The notes beneath the pieces were generated by a model that was given only the letters and a program-made list of their open reading frames with translations, had not been told where the DNA came from and did not search any database. From Incurvaria masculella (Eukaryota > Arthropoda > Insecta > Lepidoptera > Incurvariidae), in assembly GCA_946894095.1 (NCBI GenBank), contig OX335660.1, positions 3,477,001 through 3,541,000 on the forward strand: 64,000 nt of DNA, written 5' to 3'. Below, in pieces: positions 1 through 11,168 of this stretch. The translations under genes and the position numbers were made by a program. Positions within the stretch are counted from its first letter, which is position 1; the number at the start of each line of letters is the position of its first letter.

Positions 1-120
1 ATTGTATAGTTGAGTCTACTAAAACTGTGCTGATAGAACTAGATAACATGTAATCAAAATACAGTCGACGTCTTTATAGGGCCCGGTCCCAAAAAACGAA
101 AAACCCAAAGGAACCCAAAT

Positions 121-530
121 TTTTTTTTTTTTGCGAACTGACATGGATGGCTAATACCACACAACTACCGTTATGATATTAGCCCAATACACCACATTCC
201 CGAAGGAATTAGGTGCCATGCCAGGACCTTCCCTTTATGAGCACGGCTACATTGAACTGGATGGAACACACGGACAATTTTTCATTGCCGCTTCGACCAT
301 CCTGTCATTCAATGCGATGGTACCAACCCGGGCGGGCCTAAACCCTACCACCTAGTAGGGGAAGGGGACCTACAGTTTTACATGGATTCCGAACCATGGA
401 GCAGCTCGCATTCGTGACGAAATGCACTTATCGAACTCTGAAAGAGAAAGACAGTGGTGCAAGTTGGTCTTGAACCCGGGCCTCTGGTACGCTAGGCCGG
501 TCCCCGCGCCACTAGGCTACGAGCCGCTCA
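121..530 (-). mobile_element. SINE-A copy
   Basis: On the minus strand it runs from a tRNA-like head (GAGCGGCTCGTAGCCTAGTG type, with a B-box-like GGGTTCAA) through a conserved body to CCATGTCAGTTCGC and an A-rich tail, seen here as the T-run at 121-132. The head ends at 529. A short frame in this repeat, recurring in other copies, is not a gene. Confidence 0.85.
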
Positions 531-699
531 AGTCTCATAATCTGTGCCTCTAGTCCCAGTTGTCACCTCCAGTCTGGCTCTAGTGTTCGTCGGTCACACG
601 CATTTTGTCCAGAAGTGTTCTCCTATTAAGTGAAAATTCTGAAAAAAGTACCAATATGGGTGCATTTATGTAATTGTGCACCACTGATTACTTTTGCTC

Positions 700-900
700 A
701 AAACGTCGTTTTTGGTAAAAAAAAAATCTGAAGCGCTAATTTAGTATGAAATTGCAAAATAATCAGAAGCGAAGGGGAATTTATTAGTTTCGCACTCTGT
801 CCCGTAGTGATATTCCCAACATGACCAATTTCCATGTCCTGCAGTGACGGGACCCTTGGCAGGTGAACACGTTCACGCTTGATCGTTTTTTTTTCAGTGC
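700..900. repeat. Unclassified dispersed repeat fragment
   Basis: AAGCGCTAA, CCTGCAGTGACGGGACCC and GAACACGTTCACGCTTGATCG are matched in inverted orientation near 48610-48740, and more weakly near 54870-54900. No termini or coding capacity seen. Confidence 0.45.
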
Positions 901-1060
901 AGTAATCAACTGAAGTGATTGTGAGGGAGGACGCATGTTTAGGGCTACAAATAATGTTCACAAAGGAATATATTGCACAAATTTTATGATGAAAAATATC
1001 TGGAATTACTGTTTAAGCACAGTTAAATAAATTATTAATTGTATTGTTTATTCATCATCC

Positions 1061-1165
1061 ATAGACAGTACACTGCACTCGGATTTGTCATATTTTAGCA
1101 TTGGCCAGTTCAGCAAAACCAAACACAGCGAAGAAGAACTGGAAAGAAACTCCGCTGTTTTTTTT
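1061..1165 (+). repeat. Fragment of a short dispersed repeat
   Basis: CACTCGGATTTGTCAT and GAAGAAGAACTGGAAAGAAAC followed by a T-run resemble the segments at 51283-51440 and 52960-53115. It looks like the 3' end of an old retroposon. Confidence 0.45.
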
Positions 1166-1840
1166 TTCCACGTCCACTTAGTCTAAGTTTACAAAAGTGT
1201 GTATCAATTATTTTAACAAAAACATAGGTAAAACACTAAATTCACATGAATAAACAAAATTTACAATCCATGCCGTATGCAACAGTTCATAACAAAGATC
1301 ATTTTATTTGCAATGACAATCCCCTCCAACTAATATGTTGCCAATTGGAGCAGGCCAGTCCCCACAAACAGCACCCGTTCACGAGCATCACGCCGGGCAC
1401 AGCCATTACCTCTTTCAACCATATTTTAGGGAAAGAGATGACCCGAGCCAATATATTAATAATAATATGAATTAAATAAAAATCTCCTTATGATTCTACG
1501 CGAATTTCAAGTCAACGAAATGGGTCGAGAGTACGCGAAATTCCGGAAAATCTAGTTGGTCACACTGCGCTGTGAATTGCAAGACTATAGTTTACTTTAG
1601 TCTCGCAATGGGTCATTGGATTCGAGTGCTGCATTTAATGCTTCAATTGACTAGCTGTTTGGATCAGTGCCTCTCTTCTTAGGAGACATCTTTTATTTAT
1701 CTTGACATTTATGGTTAAGAGCCTACATTTTAAAACTAAAACACCCATTCTTTACCTAAAAAGATGCCGCGCAGCTACTCTAAGGAGAAACCTTTTTTCT
1801 ACATCAAAACATGTCCGATATATTTTATTTTATTTTCAAG
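1166..1840. other. Unassigned stretch
   Basis: AT-rich sequence with only short open frames. I see no splice-like coding pattern, RNA gene or repeat match inside the window. Confidence 0.5.
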
Positions 1841-1950
1841 AAGAAGAACCCTTAAAGAAACTTAATTGGTCTAAAGTTATGATTTTTATGAATGAATACC
1901 TAAATGCTACTGCCAAACTTAAATTTGAGGTATAACGGTCTAAGGCAAAG
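1840..1950 (+). repeat. Fragment of dispersed repeat G
   Basis: CTAAATGCTACTGCCAAACTT and CTAAGGCAAAGAACTAAG match the middle of repeat G, seen more fully at 33926-34215, 47226-47890 and 63530-63870. Confidence 0.55.
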
Positions 1951-2086
1951 AACTAAGAACTACGAGGATACAACTAACCACAATGTGAACAGCCTTAAAA
2001 TATAAATGACTTCACCTAATAACCTAATAAATATACATATTGACTATTCATTGCAAGGTTATTCGGGTGTAAACGCCTTCGTCTAC

Positions 2087-2636
2087 TTAAGGTGGCCCAT
2101 CCCGCTCATCTCCCCATACAAAAGGGGAAAGAAGATCACGCCCAAATTTCTTGTCAGAGATCCAAAATTTTGCTCAAAATAGCTTTATTTGATCGAACTA
2201 GATGTCTGATGACTATTGGCATTGTAAAATTGTGTTTAGTTTCTAAGTTATAAGGTCCGAAAGTTCGCATTTTTCGCGCGTTTTATACAATTAATTTGGA
2301 GGTGGATTACGCAATGATAAAGTAAGAACATCCTAAAAAGATTAGTCATCAGACATAGCTTATTTAATCAAGATTTATAATCGATTTGGTTTTTGTTCGA
2401 TTTTTTACTACAGCGGTCGTGGTTTACTTTTAGCCATAAGTCGTTTATAAATTAAAATTTTCGTAAATCTTACCAAATCATACACTATGCATATTGTCTT
2501 TTTTGTGGACATGTTGCATCTTCCTCATCACGCAGCCTGTCTTATTCTTTGAAACAGAGAAGGTCCCAGAGCGCAACAGCACGGTTTTGTACCGTGCCCG
2601 CGAATGAGTTAGGGCCGCCGGGTTGGGCCACCTTAA
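2087..2636 (+). mobile_element. TTAA-ended MITE, copy 1
   Basis: 550 bp bounded by TTAA on both sides, with terminal inverted repeats GGTGGCCCATCCCG and CGGGTTGGGCCACC. It has no coding capacity. Three further copies are at 16169, 35680 and 45555. TTAA at both ends of all four fits piggyBac-type target choice, although TTAA could also be part of the inverted repeat. Confidence 0.85.
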
Positions 2637-2655
2637 CAGCTATGTCAGGTGTACA

Positions 2656-2778
2656 GGGCGTGTATTCTTGGCATTCAGTCATTGCGGATTCAGTAGAGTT
2701 AACCGTAATGTCAAAGTAAATTCTTCTTCTGTTAACTCTACTGAATCCGCAATGACTGAATGCCAAGAATACACGTCC
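2656..2778. mobile_element. Small foldback element (123 bp)
   Basis: Arms of about 47 bp (2656-2703 and 2731-2778) are nearly perfect reverse complements around a 27-base centre. The arm includes GTATTCTTGGCATTCAGTC. A copy lacking most of the left arm is at 30609-30680. Confidence 0.85.
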
Positions 2779-2906
2779 AGAGCCCTTGTCTATTTTGATA
2801 CAGATGAAGTGTATCAAGGCAATACAATAAAATATTTACAAAATACTATTAAAACAAAATCAACCAAAACAAAATAAATGTTGACGAAACCAAGTGTGTA
2901 ATTTAA

Positions 2907-3314
2907 GTTTTTTTTATGCGACCTGACATGGATGGCTAATACCACACAACTACCATTATAATATTTGCCCAATACACCACATTTCCAAAGGAATTAGGTG
3001 CCATGTCAGGACCTTCCTTTTATGAGCACGACTACATTGAACTGGATGGAAAACACGGACAATTTTTTCATTGCGGCTTCGACCATCTTGTCATTCAATG
3101 CGATGGTACCAACCCGGGCGGGCTTAAAACCTACCACCTAGTAGGGGAAAGGGACCTACAGTTTTTAATGGAATCCGAACCATAGAGAGTCTCGCGCATT
3201 ACTGACGAAATGCACATATCGAACTCGGAAAGAGAAAGACAGTGGTGCACGTTGGAATTGAACCCAGGCCTGGTACGCTAGGCCAGTCTCCGCGCCACTA
3301 GGCTACGAGCCGCT
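2907..3314 (-). mobile_element. SINE-A copy
   Basis: Same layout as the copy at 121: T-run (tail) at left, body with GATGGTACCAACCCGGGCGG, and head ending GGCTACGAGCCGC at 3313. Nearly full length, about 405 bp. Confidence 0.85.
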
Positions 3315-3315
3315 T

Positions 3316-4425
3316 AAAGTAAATACATACATGTAATGAAATAATGTAAATAAAAGTACATACATCTAATCAAGGAAATAAAGAAACTGAAACTGAAAAA
3401 AACCATGCTCTTGCCACTCATCAAACACGTCATCGAAATAAATCTGCGACTGAATATTCTATCTTTTCTGAGCCACAAATGCTCTAATCAGTTTCTCCAA
3501 ACTATGCGCACCCGGATTTGCCTCGCTGCCCACGATTAGTGAATTCCGAAAATTCCTACGCGACGAATGGACGTATTACCCAAAATCCGCCCAAAATGGC
3601 GGCCCGGAATGTCACGAGCTGGGTGGCCGTGGAGGCAAGCAGGACGATGTGTCGTCATTGAGTGTCCTTTGATCGTAGCTTGTGGCAGGCCTTTAGTTAA
3701 ACGGGACATAGGAAATTTGGAGAGACTAGACAGGCAACGGAAATTGCGCTTCATATACAAATTAAACAATTTGAAAACCATTGTTCCAATGGCCTAGATT
3801 TTTGGTATTATCTAAGTAATATATTTAGTTGTCTGCACGTTTTTGCTTTATCGATAAAAATATTCTGGGTTATTTTATTATACAATTATTTTGCTTTCGT
3901 TTGGATTGGTTTTAAAAGTTTTAAACAAATACTGATAATAGGAACAGAATATGCGAACGATCAATTGAATAGGAAAATTTAGTTTTCAGATATTTTTTTA
4001 ACTAAGTTTGTATAGGGTAAATCACTTTAAAAGCGGTTTAGAACCTATTCACTTTTCAACGAATTTACTACTGATAACCTATGCTTTAAATTAAAAAGCA
4101 TTTTTCTGAGGTATTCAATAAAAAAATATATATAAAACGATATCCAGCACACTCGTCTGAACATGAACAAAATTTATGAAATTACCAAAAAGGTGTTTCC
4201 GAAACATCCACCCTTAATTATAATTATTGTATCAAAACCAGAATGGTACCATTTTGAAGCCCTTTAAATTCTTCAGTTTTTTTTTTCTATTTTTTTTTCT
4301 TTCGAGAACTTTAAGATTCTTTAAAAAAAATCCTTAAGTATGTTCCGACCCATACAATGTGTTTTTTACACAGAAAGCAAAAAGTATTGCACTTTAAGGC
4401 ACGAATTCGTCAAAAATATTAAATA
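3316..4425. other. Unassigned stretch
   Basis: About 1.1 kb without a repeat match in the window. Frames of 76-81 codons on both strands around 3536-3797 overlap each other and show no motif I recognise, so I do not call a gene. Confidence 0.5.
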
Positions 4426-5302
4426 CTAGCTGCGGTACCCGGCTCCGCTCGGGTTAGCGTCGGCTAAATTATTTCATGGATAAAAAGTATCCGACATGGC
4501 TGATCCAAAATAGGGTCAAACTGGTCCAGGATAATGTATCCATCTACCAAATTTAATCAAGATCGTTCGAGATGAAATAGCATGTTTTAATGAGAAACAT
4601 CCAATAATTCCCATTTAGAGCTTCGTTGACATTTGGTAGCTATTTAAAAAAAACCGCACTTGCACTGCAACATTTTTTACCTAGTAAGTAAGTAACGTGT
4701 AATGTAGGTAAGTTTTGCGTGGACTCCAACCCATAGCCAGCCTCAACATCGAAAACAGTAACCCATCTCGAACCTGACAGCTCCCAGAGATCCTATACAT
4801 TGATAAAATACGCACATAAATCGGGTTAGTGGTTCGCAAGTTATAAGAATTTAACACTCAGTACTCACCCTTCAGGTAGTGAAGCGTTATATTATGTAGC
4901 CTATAAGTTTTGAGTAGAATCAGGCTAGACGTAGATACAATCCGCATCTAAATCGAGTAATTGGTTCTCGAGGATTTTACCAAGTAGTCCTAAAGTTGCG
5001 GGAAATACCAAGCCGTACCCGCCCCCGTCGCCGCTCCCGCCCCCGTCGCACCGCCCCGCTCCCCCTGGTGTGAAGTAGCGCTACCGGCATCGTTTTCGCA
5101 GCCCCGTGAAAGTTCTAAAGCCCATGGGCACAATATCTTTATAAATTGTAGCCTATGTCCTATTCTGATGTATAAGCTATATTATTGTAAAGTTTCATTA
5201 AAATCCATTCAGTAGTTTTTACGTGAAAGAGTAACAAACATCCATCCATCCATCCATCCATCCATCCATTATTACAAACTTTCCCCTTTATAATATTTAT
5301 TA
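4426..5302 (+). mobile_element. Mosaic retroposon, copy 1 (full length)
   Basis: Starts CTAGCTGCGGTACCCGGCTC and ends with (CATC)n (5241-5270) followed by ATTACAAACTTTCCCC. That end resembles RTE-type LINE tails. Internally it has a reverse-oriented piece related to SINE-B (about 4715-4795), a C-rich tract (about 5018-5070), then text shared with the LINE 3' coding end (TTTTCGCAGCCCCGTGAAAG). No open frame. Confidence 0.8.
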
Positions 5303-5318
5303 GAGATAGCTATAGTAG

Positions 5319-5479
5319 TTGCAGCGAAAACATATTCACAATTTCAGGTTTAATGGTTTCGTTGTAATTGCCGATTAGAAGGTTTACACCGTTCGATGGC
5401 GCTGTTAAATAAAAATTGTATTTAAATAAATTGTAACAAAACCAATAATCCTGAAATTGTGAAATTGTTTTCGCTGCAA
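5319..5479. mobile_element. Foldback MITE (161 bp)
   Basis: Terminal inverted repeats of about 30 bp: TTGCAGCGAAAACATATTCA at left pairs with the right end TGAAATTGTTTTCGCTGCAA with one mismatch region. It lies between two mosaic retroposon copies. Confidence 0.7.
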
Positions 5480-5511
5480 GTAATATGACTATATTCAACT
5501 TTTATTTTTAA

Positions 5512-6169
5512 CTAGCTGCGGTACCCGGCTCCGCTCGGGTTAGCGTCGGCTAAATTATTCATGGATAAAAAGTATCCGACATGGCTTATCCAAAATAGGG
5601 TCAAACTGGTCCAGGACAATGTATCCATCTACCAAATTTAATCAAGATCGTTCGAGATGAAATAGCATGATTTAATGAGAAACATCCAATAATTCCCATT
5701 TAGAGCTTCGTTGACATTTGGTGGCTATTTAAAAAAAAAGCATTTGCCGCCAGAACCTTTCTGCACTTGCACTGCAACATTGTTTACCTAGTAAGTAAGT
5801 AACGTGTAATGTAGGTAAGTTTTGCGTGGACTCCAACCCACAGCCAGCCTCAACATCGAAAACAGTAACCCATCTCGAACCTGACAGCTCCCAGAGATCC
5901 TATACATTGATAAAATACGCACATAAATCGGGTTAGTGGTTCGCAAGTTATAAGAATTTAACACTCACTACTCACCCTTCAGGTAATGAAGCGTTATATT
6001 ATGTAGCCTATAAGTTTTGAGTAGAATCAGGCTAGACGTAGATACAATCCGCATCTAAATCGAGTAATTGGTTCTCAAGGATTTTGCCAAGTAGTCCTAG
6101 AGTTGCGGGAAATACCAAGCCGTACCCGCCCCCCCCCCTTCCCCGCACCCGCCCCCGTCGGACCGCCCG
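5512..6169 (+). mobile_element. Mosaic retroposon, copy 2 (3' truncated)
   Basis: Same start and order as the copy at 4426, but it stops in the C-rich tract near 6169 without the LINE-derived segment or (CATC)n tail. Confidence 0.8.
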
Positions 6170-7373
6170 CCTAATCACGAACTAAACAAACACTAACTAA
6201 CTAAACACTCTGCACAAAACACGATATACGAATTTGTTTCGTGTATCAGTTGACAAAAGCAAACTCAGTAGATTAGGTAACAGACAACTTTTTTTTTTTA
6301 AATTTGATATGACTTGAAGTCAAATCCTTTAAAGCCGTACGAATTGTTTAATTTATTTAAAATTTGGATATTAAAAATAATGAAACACTGTTGGCAACGC
6401 GATTTTTGTTTGACTAATGTAATGACGTGGAAACTGATGCAGTTTATCTCGAGTGCCGAAACTAATACAAAAGAAACGCGAGTTTCGGAACGCCTCATTA
6501 AACTCCTCCAACTATGTATTCTGTGCTCCAACGCACACACGCACATTGTTTTGATAGATATGATCTTTGACGTTAGGAACACACCTACATTACTTAGACA
6601 ACTGTGAGTGCTTGTAATTTAATATGAACTTTATACCATAGCAATAAAGCTCAAATTGACTACGTTTTAGTTACAAATCATTTGTATGGGAAAAAGAAAA
6701 GGGCTATTTTTAGGGTTTTTGCAGCAATAATTCTAATTTTTCTCGCCGTAAAAACCATCCTTGAACTTAAACAAACATTTAAAAAAAAGATTTGGCCAAA
6801 TTGGTCCAGGCGTTGTTGAGTTATGCGCTTACCAACACATTTTGCGATTCATTTTTATATTATAGATTCGTGGCTTAAAGTGCAATACTTTTTTCGTTAT
6901 GTGTGCAAACAACTTTATATGGGTCGGAACAGCCTTAAATATTGGTTAACAATTGAGCAATTTTTGTGAAAAAAATAAAAATAAACTTAAAAATAAATGT
7001 TGGCAGTGTTGTAGTCCTTTCAATCTTTTGATACCATTTTCGTTTCTCTATCTGCTATCCCCTGGTAGCACTTTTCTCGTAAGCAAATGAGACGGGAAAA
7101 GCAATCGAGAAAGCATTTCCAAGCACATACCATACGTCACATACTGCGAAATATAAGTTTAGCTCGCACAATGTACCGAAAGTTTGCCAATCTGGTCTAA
7201 CTTTCCCCGAGGGTGTAGAGTGTCTACGGGCGTCAAAGCGCGGGTGTAAGGTGGCCCGGCCCTGTCCGAACCTGTTTGAGCCATCACAGTTTGCTTTGTG
7301 CAACTCCGGAAGGGGAACAGTGACAGTTTAGCTTAAAGCCTCGTGCACACTGGCGGTGGGTCGTTCCGAGTCC
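6170..7373. other. Unassigned stretch
   Basis: About 1.2 kb. Overlapping frames of 94-97 codons on opposite strands (6298-6607) show no family motif. The segment near 6840-6935 (GTGCAATACTTTTT, GGGTCGGAAC) faintly mirrors 4340-4390 and may be an old repeat. Confidence 0.45.
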
Positions 7374-7906
7374 GGCAGGTCTATTCCCGGCATTCAGTAA
7401 TCAGGAATCAGGAATCCTGAGTATAGAAAACCGCTTTTATAGCGATCTTCAAAGCTAATTCTTCGACAGAAAACCTTGATTTATTAAAAAACCGGCCAAG
7501 TGCGAGTCGGACTCGCACGCGCAGGGTTCCGTACCATCGTACAAGATTTAACACAAAAAAATCAGGTTTTTTGTATGGGACTCCCCTTTAATTTTTATTA
7601 ATATTTTATTTTACCTATTTGTTGTTATAGCGACAAAATAAATACACACTCTGTGAAAAATTCAGCTGCCCACCTATTACGGTTCATGAGATACAGCCCT
7701 GTGACAGACGGACGGACGGACGGACGGACAGACGGCCGGACGGACGGACAGCGGAGGCTTAGTAATAGGGTTCCGTTTTCACCCTTTGGGTACGGAACCC
7801 TAAAAACTATGCTCCGGAATATTTTCGTCACGAAAATCGCTTTGAAAACCGCTACAAAAGCGGTTTACTGATTCCTGATTACGGAATGCCAGGAATAGGC
7901 CTGCAG
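7374..7906. mobile_element. Foldback MITE interrupted by a GTCC-element
   Basis: Arms GGTCTATTCCCGGCATTCAG and its complement (ending TAGGCCTGCAG) match the uninterrupted foldback element at 13937-14172. The central 7491-7800 is a GTCC-element, flanked on both sides by TAAAAA. Confidence 0.85.
7491..7806 (+). mobile_element. GTCC-element (plus strand)
   Basis: Begins ACCGGCCAAGTGCGAGTCGG and ends TTTGGGTACGGAACCC, with (GGAC)n at about 7709-7750. It is non-coding; complementary reading frames across the microsatellite are artefacts. This repeat type is widespread in Lepidoptera. Confidence 0.85.
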
Positions 7907-7939
7907 CCCATTTCGTGAACCCGCCTCCTGTGCTCGTTT

Positions 7940-8140
7940 CACAGAACTGGACATAAATGGCTAATACCACGCCTACTGTCATGATATTCTCCGAACACAC
8001 CGCACGGGAACTAGGTGCCATGCCAGGACCTACCTTATATTGCACGGCTGCATTGAATTAGATTGCCGCTTCGACCATCGTTCATTTAATGCGATGGTAC
8101 TAACCCAGGCGGGATAATCCTACCACTTATTAAGTATAGA
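7940..8140 (-). mobile_element. SINE-A fragment
   Basis: GGACATAAATGGCTAATACC, GGTGCCATGCCAGGACC and GCGATGGTACTAACCCAGGC follow the SINE-A body in order, with deletions. The head is missing. Confidence 0.7.
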
Positions 8141-8145
8141 CAAAT

Positions 8146-9440
8146 GGAACATTTTTTTCTAGATTTTTTAGATTAATACATTGTGTTTGGCTATGTACGT
8201 TTTAAGAACATTCACGCATATCAAACTCAAAATCTCATTCTTTATTGGTTCATACAACATAACCTATTATATTTACATATTTATTTAGATGAAGACTTTG
8301 TTAACAATTTTCATAGTTCATGCCGTGTTGTATGCGAAATGGCGCTAGTTCAGCTTGCCTTGTTAGTTAGCTAGGACCTGTGTGTGTGAGGGTGTGACAG
8401 AAATGGTGTGTGAGGGTATGACTATGTGTGTGTGTGTGTGAGTGCTGTAATATAATGTTTATAAATGCAACTTTTGCGGTTAGGTCATAATATGCATGCA
8501 TAAATGATATGTTAGGTAATACAATAGAATGAATGAATTATGATTTATTATCTCGTCCACTCAGATTTCACTATGCACATATCATGCGGTAAGTCTTGGA
8601 GCCTGAGAAAGCACTTGACGCCCGTAGGCGCCTGACTAGTGTGAAATCACTTCATCTATGTTCCGGCGAAGTTGAGAGGAAATGGCTTCTATTTTCCGTG
8701 TCGACTTTCCATTTCCTATACAATGCGAGCGCTCAGTGGTCTATTGGACGTATAGAGGTGTGCGACGACGGCTTTGCTTTATTCTCCAAGGGACATAACA
8801 GACAGGTCAGCGCGATGAAAAGAATCAAAGACCAACACACTCAAAATGTCAAACCCGGGATACACGTCAGATCTTCGTGTATCCGTTTGATTTCAATCCA
8901 CCGTTTACGCGTACCAACGATTAAGAAAGGCCTAGGAGTGACGACCGAATATCGTCGGTATTTGAAAACCCACTAATTGACATTTTTTTTGTAAAATGAG
9001 TTAATAATTCAGTACTACTTAATTTTCCGAGCTCTTTCTTATGGTGAAACCCATATATTGCTATGACGTTTAGTTTTAAAGTAAAGTTGTGTAAACACAT
9101 GGACAATTGTACCAACCATTATGAGCTATTAAACTTTTATCTCGAAACTCTGATTTCTGCAATCGAAGTGTTTTATCAGTATACGGACGATATTTTCCGT
9201 ATAGCGACAGCGTAGCTTCGCATTAGCGATAGTATTTACACTGAAGGCAACGCAGCCCAGTCAGTTCGCACACTTCTGATCATTTCGAGTTCCAACGACA
9301 CCTAAGAACTGGGGAGTTACCATGGTATCTCCAGGTGAATATCAGGTAAACTGGCAAAGGAGAGATTAAATCTGAAGTTTGGTTGCATTTTGTTCTATGC
9401 CAACTGGCCAGTTTAAGTCAACTTGACAAGGTACAGGCCT
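8146..9440. other. Unassigned stretch with a (TG)n run
   Basis: Contains a TG microsatellite at about 8420-8441 and a 126-codon frame at 8596-8976 with no recognisable motif. I treat that frame as unproven. Confidence 0.45.
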
Positions 9441-9444
9441 GCAG

Positions 9445-9540
9445 TGTATTATCAGTAATACGAGGTTACGCTGCCGCTATACGGATGAGTGTCGCCACTC
9501 ATGGACTTTCTTACTCGATGACGCGTTCACAGGAAAGAAT
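9445..9540 (+). repeat. Single-copy relative of the minisatellite-bearing element
   Basis: ATTATCAGTAATACGAGGTT, GCTGCCGCTATACGGATGAG and GTCGCCACTCA, then TCTTACTCGATG, parallel 20575-20660, 24260-24340 and (inverted) 46225-46300. The last sits at the edge of the 43-bp array. Confidence 0.6.
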
Positions 9541-9639
9541 GTTGGTCTGGAGAAACGATTTGAGTGAACTGCCGCAATCTGTCAAAGATATCTACAATCT
9601 TAAATACGTTTGCACAGTGCATCCGCAATGAAAATTTGC

Positions 9640-9735
9640 CCGTATTTTCCATCCAGTTCAGTGTAGCCTGGCCCATAAATGGATGGTCCTGGCTTGGCAC
9701 CTAATTCCTTCGGGAATGCAGTGTATAGGTAGACT
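9640..9735 (+). mobile_element. SINE-A 3' fragment
   Basis: TTTTCCATCCAGTTCAGTGT, GGTCCTGGCTTGGCACCTAA and TTCCTTCGGGAATGCAGTGT match the 3' half of SINE-A on the plus strand. Confidence 0.75.
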
Positions 9736-10812
9736 AACTAGATTTTAATTTAAATTCGTTTAGACTAGCGAAAACTGCTTCCACATGACCGTTTGTTCTT
9801 ATTTTTACTAAGTTTGGTTGTTTAGGTTAACTTTGGGTAGACTAAGTGTAGGTAAATCGTAACTGGTTTCCCTAACTGAAAACCAGTTTTAACTGAAAAC
9901 AGAATTTCCCATGAATACACACATTTTGTATCTATAAATGCACGTGGACAAAATGTTAACGCAGTTTATATCTTACACATAAAGCAAAAATCATGACGAG
10001 CTTGACACGAACGTAAATGTTTTCAGCGCCCTGATTTCATCTGTGAACATTCGCAGACGCGTCTGTAATGCATGCATACGAGTTGGTCGGGGTTCGTATT
10101 GCTTTGCGGAGCGCTCAAGAGTATGCGAACAGCGAGTGCCATGGAGTAGGCGTCAGTGAAGTCGAAGAAGTCTTCTATCATTTGTGGGTCTCGGCATTTA
10201 GCATACTCCTCCCTGTTAGGTTCCAGGGTTATCACTCAATTTATAACAGAGCATGAAGATATAATTGGAAAAACTAATTAATGTTCCGAAGATTTCAAAA
10301 TGTTAAAAAAATGTATAGAAAGTAAGGAAATAAAACTGATGGACATTAAAATAAAGTAAACAATCATTTTTGAGGGATATTCAAATTCAAATTCTTTATT
10401 GGCAACAAAAACAACAATTAGGTACAATTTAGAAATGTTTAAAAATAACCTATCATACATTTAATGCATCCTAATGAGGTAATTGTATACCAAAAGGTGC
10501 TAGCTCAGCATAATTCCTAAGCGGCCAGTACTACCTGAGTTGAGCTGACTGCAAGGTGCTGATTTTCAGCAAGTACCTGCCAATGAATTTGATATTGACA
10601 CATGGTTTCATATTTCTACCATCGCAGTAAGTCATATTTGGAAAATTTACTATTTACTGATGCATGATACCTTCTTCGCTGAAGTCGAAATTTGTCATTT
10701 ATGTAAGGTCTCTTAGAAAGCTTAAGTTTTCAAAATATTAACCTTATGACGTCAGTTTTGTGCTAATTAGCACTCTATCTACTATACAAGGACCAGCTGC
10801 TGCATGTACATA
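9736..10812. other. Unassigned stretch
   Basis: No repeat match or coding signal. The frames at 10023-10256 lie antisense to each other and lack motifs. Confidence 0.5.
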
Positions 10813-11168
10813 AGTCAGCCTCGGTAGCCCAGTGGCGCGACGCCTTGCGATTTGATAAGCTTGGTGAACCACCTCTGAGCGCGGATAGGTTCTGGATGGG
10901 TGACCATTTTCAACCGTTAAGGCTGGCCGTGATTCGTATTCCACGTAAAACTGTAGATTCCTTCCTTACTTACTAGGTGGTAGGGTTGAATTGTCGATGA
11001 ATTGGTCGAAGCGCCAACGGAACATTTCCGTGTTTTTCATCCAGTTCAATGTAGCCGAGCAATATAAAGAAGGTCCTGGCATGGCAGCTAGTTCCCATGT
11101 GGCGTGTTAGGCTAATATCTGATGGTCAGTTTGGTATAAGCCATCCATATCAAGTTTCTTAAAAAAAA
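10813..11168 (+). mobile_element. SINE-B, near full length
   Basis: The head GTCAGCCTCGGTAGCCCAGT has an A-box-like TAGCCCAGTGG (10825). It is followed at about 10881-10905 by GGTTCTGGATGGGTGACC, which closely resembles the internal promoter end of 5S rRNA genes. The body then shares text with SINE-A (GTCCTGGCATGGCA, GCCATCCATATCAAG) and ends in an A-run at 11161. Confidence 0.8.

Noticed and set aside
173..355. Short frame encoding MPGPSLYEHGYIELDG-like peptides, seen in several places
   Set aside because: It occurs in every SINE-A copy in either orientation and is broken differently in each; it is a translation of the repeat.
551..580. Solo terminal repeat of the 49162/19350 MITE (TAGTCCCAGTTGTCACCT)
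   Set aside because: Only about 18 bases match; too short to call without a genome search.
7709..7750. Frames with Arg-Thr-Asp-Gly or Val-Arg-Pro-Ser repeats
   Set aside because: Translations of the (GGAC)n/(GTCC)n microsatellite.
8596..8976. 126-codon open frame
   Set aside because: No domain, signal or splice context that I recognise. Length alone is weak evidence in 64 kb of sequence.
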